NCBI GenBank assembly: GCA_037783415.1
Contig: JAZGTN010000046.1
Location: forward strand, 6,888,501-6,952,500
DNA: 64,000 nucleotides
Source of the DNA: Leptasterias polaris
Taxonomy: Eukaryota > Echinodermata > Asteroidea > Forcipulatida > Asteriidae
Direction of reading: 5' to 3'
The notes beneath the pieces were generated by a model that saw only the letters and a program-made list of their open reading frames with translations, did no database searches and had not been told where the DNA came from. Each line of letters opens with the position of its first letter. Position 1 is the first letter of the stretch. A program made the translations under genes and the position numbers. Below, piece by piece: positions 39,401 through 48,400 of this stretch.

Positions 39401-42400
39401 CTAGAAGGAGACAAAGACTCTTGATTGCTGCTCATAAATGAAGAACTTCTCTGCTTAGAACTTGGTCTGTTATGAAGAAATCAAAACATGTGCAAGTTTT
39501 ATTATACACCTAAAAAGTAACATTACAAAAGGAACCTCCACTTGAAATAACTACAAAGAACATAAACTGTGAATTGTATTGTACATGCACCCTGAGCACG
39601 GCATCAACAACAAAAAGCCTTTTTTTATCGGTGTCATCATGATCAAAGCAGGCCTGTGGCTGCACATGGAATTATGAACTCTCACCAAGTTACTCTACAA
39701 GCCACACCCTCCATAAATACGATATGGAGGTTTATCCATCTTGATTCATCCATGAAAAATCACAAATCAAATGCTCTAATATAAGCATTTGTGACCTGCT
39801 CTATCGAATTGAGGAATGTCTCGGACATTTTGGAAATTGAGTTATGCATACCACGTTAACAAGTAACTCACTGGCTTTCTAGCAATGTCTTTATTATTTC
39901 CGTAGCTTATTCCAGTCCAAAGTTATCGGGCATTGAAAAAGGTCACTAAGACGAGGCCACTTCCATTTTTTTACGACGTGTTTATTTAGATAATCGTTTT
40001 TAACAACAGCTAGCTATCCGCGCGCGACGCGATCAACCACACACGCATAGAACGATTCTTCACGTAGCTCATGAATAATTCATACAGAGGGATAAACAAC
40101 CGCGACACCAACTCTGCGCAGGACCCAAACGACGGCACGCCACGCTCTCGATCTCCTACCCACCAAAACACATTGAACTACGTTGTGTAGTATAGGATAG
40201 GCTACACTGTGCGTGTAGAGAGACTCGCGCGATCGCATAGAAGAAAAAAAGAAAAAAAAACATCGCGCGGCTGTAAAACCGGCTTCAAATCCTTCAGAAC
40301 GCGTAACGACGGGCTGAAAGCTTTGTGACGTCTTCAGGTAAACATCCAAACTGCGCACGCTCGTCCCCTCTCATCCAATCAACGATCTCTGTTTCTTGAT
40401 TTTTGTAAAGCCCGCCTAATCTAAATATTGAGTTTTCAGCCGTAAATTGATAAGTTTTCCAGCCTCCTGACTATGTTATCATAGGTAAAAAAGAACGGTT
40501 GAGGTCATGACCTTTTTAATGGTACCAAAACAGTCGTCCAACGTGAATGGAACTGCTCGTTCGCTGCAGTGGAATTAAACACCTTTTTCATGATTTTTGA
40601 AGGCAGCTGAGACCGTCTGGACGAAAAATAATTGCGTACAAACATGCTCAGGAAAACGTACTTTTTGTGGATTTATTCATCTTTTTAATTAAAGGTAAGA
40701 CCACGACAAGAGAGATCAAGTTTTGCATAACCTAATACCACCGAAATCGCGGAATCGGGTTTTGGATATTTTTTTCATGGTTTCGATTGTCAACAACTTT
40801 TGTATGGCGAGTTACACGTAAACGTGATTTCCGAGACATTCCTCATTTCGATAGAGCGGGTCACATTTGTCAAAACCATGCCCCCTGTATTGTTTTCTTA
40901 CCTTTACCAAATCAAAGTAACTACCTACATCTTATTTTCTAACTTCAAACTAATCAAGATGGCTATTGTCAGAGAATCACTTACATGAAGGTCACAAGTG
41001 GGTGGAATGGTAGGAAGTAGCCAGGTTCAAGCTCTGTAGAGCAGCCATAACTCTGGATCAGAACTGGTTCACCAAGACGTGATAATAAGCATAGACAACC
41101 CTGTTTGGTAAGACAGGCTAAGAATAAGTCATCTGCCGTCCAAGCTATATCAGCCAACCAGTAGGACCTGCCAACAACAAAATATGGAATGTGTAAAGTC
41201 ACTGCAATTATTCAACAGTGTGCATCAAGATGATATGGCTTTAACCTCTTGCGGACGGATGACAGCTATGGCCGCGGCTTGATAGAAGGTTAGGGTGTCG
41301 GTGACGGCTATAGCCGCATACTGGTTGCATACTTTCTATTCATTATGCACCTGTGGTTTCTGAGGTTGCTGGCCGGTTATTATTGAAAGACCAAATCTCT
41401 GCGAAGGGAAGAGTTTGCTGAACCTTTCTTGGCCCTGTATCATGGATCTATTCATAGAAATTGCCCTTTTGTTTGTGTTTGAATAGATTGGTATTTTCGA
41501 GTGAAAAGCTACTGCAACATGTGGCTCCGTGCTTTTCACACGGGCTGTTCGTGCGATGAATACGGGCTATTGTTTCGGTAATCCGCGCTATTGTTCACGG
41601 TATATATAATCCCGGCCGACCAGCATTCACTCTCAAAACAATACCGTGCTCAAGGGGTTAAGGCCTACAACAAAATTTCATTTCCGGTCACCTGGCTGAC
41701 CCTAAATCTACGGCACGGCCCTAAACTTGTCATTCAGCTTTAAAAGGAAAAAGGCACAAAATTGAAACGGAAATAAAAACAATGGTTCCAGGAAGAAAAT
41801 GTCTGACTTTCACCAATTTAAAATGTTTTAAACAAATTGAAATAAAAACCAGAACAAGAAAATGTTTCCAATAACTGCATAATTGAGTCTGTTTTGTGGT
41901 CCAAGCACGATCCAACTTGCAAATTGTGTAACAATTTTGTGCATTTATACCATACACTTTTTTGTTTGGTAAGCAGTTTGCAATCTAAAGCAATCTAATT
42001 TTTTTTTCTAAACAACTGAAATATAACAAACTAAAATCCCTGCATTTTTTTCACTGTGCAGGTATTTAAGAAGCAGCTGGTGATATAAATCAGACAAGAC
42101 TAAACAAAGATCCTTGTCATTTGATCATTAGAGTTTGTAAATTGTCACACAATGTTCCTGCCATATATCTGAGCCTTTTCTTTTTAATAGATGTTAAGCA
42201 GAGTTACACAAGTTTGGTACAACACATTTATAATACCAATGCATACATGTATTAACACGCAGCGAATGCATTCATCACTTGTTGACACTAGAGGACAATC
42301 TAATGGTATTTTATCTGCAAGTCTGTAGGCTAATACTGAATGAATGATTTGATTTGGCAGATTGAAATAACACACAGGACAAGGTATACTCTTTGGATAC

Positions 42401-45400
42401 CACTAAACATGCACAAGTGATATCAAATTCATATTTGGTGACTTTCAAAATCTAGACTGTTTCGTTTCGTGCAGTTTCATCTTTTGAAATGGGAAAGTCC
42501 GGATATCATCTTAGGATACTGATACTTCTATTTATCTTGTCCACTCGGAGACACTCCTATTAGTGTAATATTTACCTGATCTTATTGGTGCGGATGTTAT
42601 CCTTCCTACAACCACATCCTTTCATATCTACACTGACTGCTACAGAACCCACTACAGACATGAATAACACACGTGTGTCTGCTGGGGACCTTTGATTGAT
42701 TGCAATTGCCAGAGTTTGACCACTATGTGAGTGACTGATGAGGTAAGCTCCATGGTGTCTGACCGGCTCACAGGATTCAGATAAATCAGAGAGAGGATAG
42801 GACAATGTGGACCACTTGGCATTGAAATGTGATTGGCTGCAAAATAAATACATCATTTAAATCAGCTATTCTCAAAGTTTGACACAAACACAGCCCGGCA
42901 ACACATCCTTCACACTGATGCCTTCACTAAACAATGTAAACTACGCACAATTTTATCGCATTAGTTGAGCATTAACAAATATGCTTTGTGTGAGGGACAT
43001 ATCTTTTTTATCAAATCACTGTATTTATTTTAAACAAACTTCTCAACATTTGTTTTGGTTGTTACGCCCAAGTATTGCAATCAGCCTTCACAAACTATTT
43101 CATAATGGAGTAAGAGGAAATAACAGTAATCTACTGTCCAAAACAGGCTTTTAGGCTTTTTACCCTTTATTTCTTTTCTCACCAAAATAATGAAAACATA
43201 TCATCATCTCAAAAAAATAATGGTTTTTTTTCTAAGGAACCTAACACTTTGTTAACCACTTGTTAATCCCAGATGACATGTAAACACATATGAGTTTTCA
43301 AGGATACACAAATGGAAGACATGTTAACACATGCATAATTATAAAGTGTTCATGTTTGGGTGGTGGTTGAGGTGACAACATGCCCAGAATGCTGTATGAG
43401 GGACAAGTTCAAAACCGGTGAAAGTGATGGCCCACTCAGAAAGCTCACTGTGCAGTGTGCAACATGCATGCACTCAGTGTCATGCTTCAATGGCCCGGTA
43501 CAGAAAAGGTAAAAGGTGCTGAATCAAAATAGGAAATCACTCTTTGTGTTATCCCCAATTTCAGATCTTTATTCATTTGCCCGACAAACCGAGCGATAGA
43601 TAGGCTGTCATGATTGCTTCCCATTGCTCTAAGCTCTCAGGTATAAAGTGCAATATTCCTACATAAAGGTGTCATTACACAGCGCTTTTTCTTCCACCTT
43701 TAGGCTGTGGTTATGTTATAAAGAATGTATCATTCATTTGTTTGTTACTACTATTGAAGCTCTCAGCCAATACCGAACACATCTGTGGACATGTACAATG
43801 CCCATACCTTTGCTTATTACTGACCAGATGGCACAAATGTTCAAACTGGCATACAGGGTACCAGCTAAAGACTGGTAATGATAAAAATGCTTACTTTGTT
43901 GTGTATAAATGATAAGGTTCCAAGCAGCGTAGAAAGACTGATGAAATCTGGATGTTTGATTGATGGTTGAACACAAACGAGCATATACAACATGAACCTA
44001 GAACCTATGGGAAAAAACACACAATATCAAATTATTGAGAGTTAATTTGGTTCTTCTTGTAAAAATAGTTCAACTCCACAGCATTAAATGAAAACAATCA
44101 TTGCAAATACCATATTTGCCAAACAAACATGACTAAGATAACTTAAGTATTGTGAGCTATGGGATCAAACCTATACAACTACAAAGGCAATTAAGTTAGT
44201 AAACTTACCTGAACAATGCCTCAAATCCCATATATGAACAAAGCTTGTTGAAACTTCAAACTTCTCCCCCAATATATTTGTTACTACAAGTTGTTTCAGT
44301 AGTGAAGCAGAAAAGACTAAAAACACTAGATAAAAGTACTTACTGAATCCTGAAAGAAAGTTGCTCTTATGGAAGTCTCTTTGCAATCTACACTTGGCAA
44401 TGTTGCACCCTCACAATCAATACGAGACCATGTGCCATTTAAAATATGTTGCTTGGCAGACGAAAGTAGCAGTGATTGGTCAATTTCCCACATGTAGAGT
44501 TGCCTCTGGCCAATCACAACCAGGATGTAATTGGCATCGCTGGACATGAATACAAGAGGTGCTGAGGTACCTGATTGGTGATTGGGATAGAAAAATAAAA
44601 TGCATGTCATGCAACATTTCAAGGTAAAGCATAAAACTAAGTTGCATTCTCCTCCAACCATTTGATACAGTTACTGCTGTTGTATATGACAACAAAACCA
44701 TATTATGATAAGTTAGCACCATCTACATGATAGCTTACTATTTCACAGACACATGCTGGTGTTGTCATTAGATAATACAAATCACAGGAAAGCCACATGC
44801 CTGGAGTTTTAGCTATAAGAATACACTCTTAAAACAACAAAATAGGATATACATTGTAAAGGTCAGCAAAGTAACATTGATTTGCAACAGCAAGTCAAGA
44901 ACAACATTTTAGTGAGACAACAAAAATTTGCTCACTCCTTATGTCCATGATGAGGGACATGTCTGACAATAAAACACTCAAGAAATGATATATATTGTTT
45001 CTTAGTCACCTGTAGTTGTCTTGTCTGCAGCTTTGGTTGTCTTATGAGTGACAAGTTGGTCAATTCCTGGCACTGTCTTCAATAAGTCTTTGTCTTTGTT
45101 ATAAATGAGTATATTGCCACTCTCAAGAAGACAGAGTAAATAAGCACCTACCAAACAAAATCATAAAGACAGGGTTTAACAAAAGTGAATTTAGAGAAAT
45201 AATACTGCGAACAATATTGTACAAATAGAGTAATAGTATGCATCAACTGTTTAATGCTTACTGATACCAAACATTCTGGAAAATATTTCAAATTAAAATG
45301 CTGAACAAAAACAGAACAAAACATTGTATGCCAGTTTCTGTAAAACTACTTCACTTGCATTATCAAAATTGTAGGGCACTCTATCTGATAGGTTGAACTT

Positions 45401-48400
45401 TCTTGAACGAAATGGCAAAATTTTGAAACATGTTGAATGTTTTTTTAGTGTTATTAATAGGCCTTCAATCTGTGTATAGCTCAGCTGCAAACACAGGTAT
45501 ATGTAGGTAGGCATACCCAGAGCTGTGGGGACTTTTATACAATGGAACAAAAGGTCCCCACAACGTTTTCTTTGTTAAACTGGGTCCCCACACCAGATTC
45601 AATAGAAAAGGGAATAATAGAACAACAATAGGAAGTCCCCACAAAGCTGTGCGCACCGGGATGCGTAGTCCTGTACATGCTGGCCTCAATGTGGTTAAGA
45701 CCAGGAGACACCCACAAGCACCCATGTATGTATGTAATGGTTCCTGCAAAGTAGACCCTGGGTCAAATTTTGATTTTTGATACATGGGCTTTTCTTTCCA
45801 ATGTATCAATGTATGCCGTGTGAAATTACAATAATAATAATCCTCCAAGCACTTATATAGCGTTCTTATGCAAAAGGTATAACAACACTTTACAGGAAAT
45901 AATACAACAATTCATCACTTCAAAAATAAATAAAAAATTATAATATTAATCAATTGCATTTAAGCTAAACAATAACTTTGAAAAGGTGAGTTTTGAGTAA
46001 GAGAGATTGCATGATGGATTTGATAAGGAAGATAATTCAAAAGGTTTTGAGCAGCTGCATGAAAACCTTTGGCAGATGAAGATACACAATACCAAGGTTT
46101 CTCATTGTGGAGGATGGTTTGATTATTTTTTTATTTTATTTATTTATTGACCAAACCAACAGCGGACGAGCCGCCAATTACAGGAAAGGATAATGTACAC
46201 AAATATTCATATAGTCTATAATAATTATGTATATATACATGTATATTTAACAAACAAATAAATAAAAATTAAATAACATCTTTGGATAGAAAACAAAAGT
46301 AACAATTACAAATGAGATAAAATACTAAGGCTTGTAAGGGGGAAAAAAATAATAAGCATCACAAAGCGTCTGTAAACATAATTTAAATACATATAAAACA
46401 ATATAAAATATTAAATATTGACAAGTAATTAAAAAGTTATTTAAAAATAAATGTTTAAATAAAAATAAGAAAGGAAACAGTAAATAAAAACCGATGAACA
46501 ATAACATACGCATTAATTACTGGCAGAGGATATGGCACGTAAAACCTGACCACAAAAGGAATTAAGAGATGGGGCTCCAAACACATCACAAGACCCATGG
46601 ATGCTGTTATATGAGGAGGAAATCCTTGACAAAAAGCCACGCTTTGTCACATCAACCCGATTCCTCGGCACATATAAGATGTGTTTATTTGCTTGTCTAG
46701 TATTACGATTGGGTACATGTAAGCTAAAAGGGTTGAACTCAGTGTTGCTAAAATAATTGTGGACAGATTTGTAGAGAAATAGACATTTAAAATTCGTCTA
46801 TGTCTTAGGGATGGTAGCCTGTACATTTTACATAGGTCAAGATAATCCAAGTTATAAGTAGTGCCATTATTGAGCGTCCTGTGAACAAATTTGAGAAATC
46901 GAAACTGAACACCTTCAGGTCTATGTACCTGATGATGAGCCGAGATAGAGTTAAATACAATAGTACAACATTCAAGAAAAGGTCTAAAGAGAGAACAAAA
47001 CAAGGTGCGTAAAACAAGTTCATTCTTTAACCCTCCTACTCTTGGTAACATTTTCCAGTGAGTTGACCAACCATTTGAAACCATTCAACTGCACTGGTTG
47101 TGTATGACTATGATGGCACAACTGTGCACATAACATGTGTGTGTAGATGCATTTACCACATGATATTACATTGCAGGCTGGCATAGTTTATCTACCATTC
47201 GAAACCACAGTGGATGATATTGAATGGTCAGACAGTAGAAGGGTTAAGGAGCGAAAGTTGCGCCATACTAAACCACTCATGCGATTAGCTTTTTTGATAA
47301 TGGAATTAACATGAGGGATGAAAGAGAGTCTTTTGTCAATAAAAATGCCAAGATCCTTCTGAACATCAACATGAGTTAGAACATTATCACCTAACGTGTA
47401 ATCAAATTTGAAAGGCTTCTTCTTAAGAGTCAAGGTCAAAATACTACATTTGTTAAGGTTAAGAAATAGACGCCAGGTTTTAGACCAGTCAAGAATTCTA
47501 TCCAAGTCAGCCTGCAAAGAAAGAAAATCGGCAGTGCAACCAATCTGACGAAAAACCTTTAAGTCATCAGCATAAAGTAAACACTTATTACTTAAACATT
47601 CAGGAAGATCATTAACAAATAATGTAAATAATAGAGGTCCTAGAATAGAGCCCTGTGGAATACCAGAGGGCACTGTTTTCCATTCAGATGAAAAACCATC
47701 CACAATTACTCTATGTTTTCTGCCAGTTAGATAATTTTGCAACAAGATTAATACATTGGGATGAATATTGTAGGAATTCAGTTTGTGCAAAAGAAATTCA
47801 TGGTTGACTCAATCAAACGCTTTAGAAAAATCCGTATATACAACATCCAACTGCTCTCTCTGATCAACAGCACGATATGCCTCCAGTAAAAGTGAAGTGA
47901 GGTTTGTGGAACAATCCCTTCCAGAGACAAATCCGTGCTGTTGCTCAGAAATGGCAGGTTGAACATGAGAACAAATCTGCTCACATAAGATTTTTTCGAA
48001 TACCTTGGCTACCTGAGGGATTAAAGAAATTGGCCTGTAGTTAGAAAACTTAACTTTTTACCAGATTTATGGATTGGAACCAGATTAGCTGATTTCCAAC
48101 TCGAAGGAAAGCAGCCCTCCTTAGAGGCCCTTCTGAAAATATATGATAAAGGACCACACAGGGTACCAGCACAAGAATTAAAAACAAAACCTGATATATT
48201 ATCTGGTCCACTAGCTTTAGAACAGTCAATATTCTTTAATTTTTGTAGAACAACAGATTCAGTTATTTGGATAGCAGGCATGGCATTCAGATTAGCAGAG
48301 TGAAGAGTAGGCATAGAATCGGTTGCATCAGATTCATCAGGAGGTGGAAGATAAACAGACTGGAAAAAGTCCATAAAAAGAGCCGCTTTGCTAGATGAAT

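Noticed and set aside
45540..45660. Spaced GTCCCCACA words
   Set aside because: Only three degenerate copies with irregular spacing; not enough to call a repeat family.
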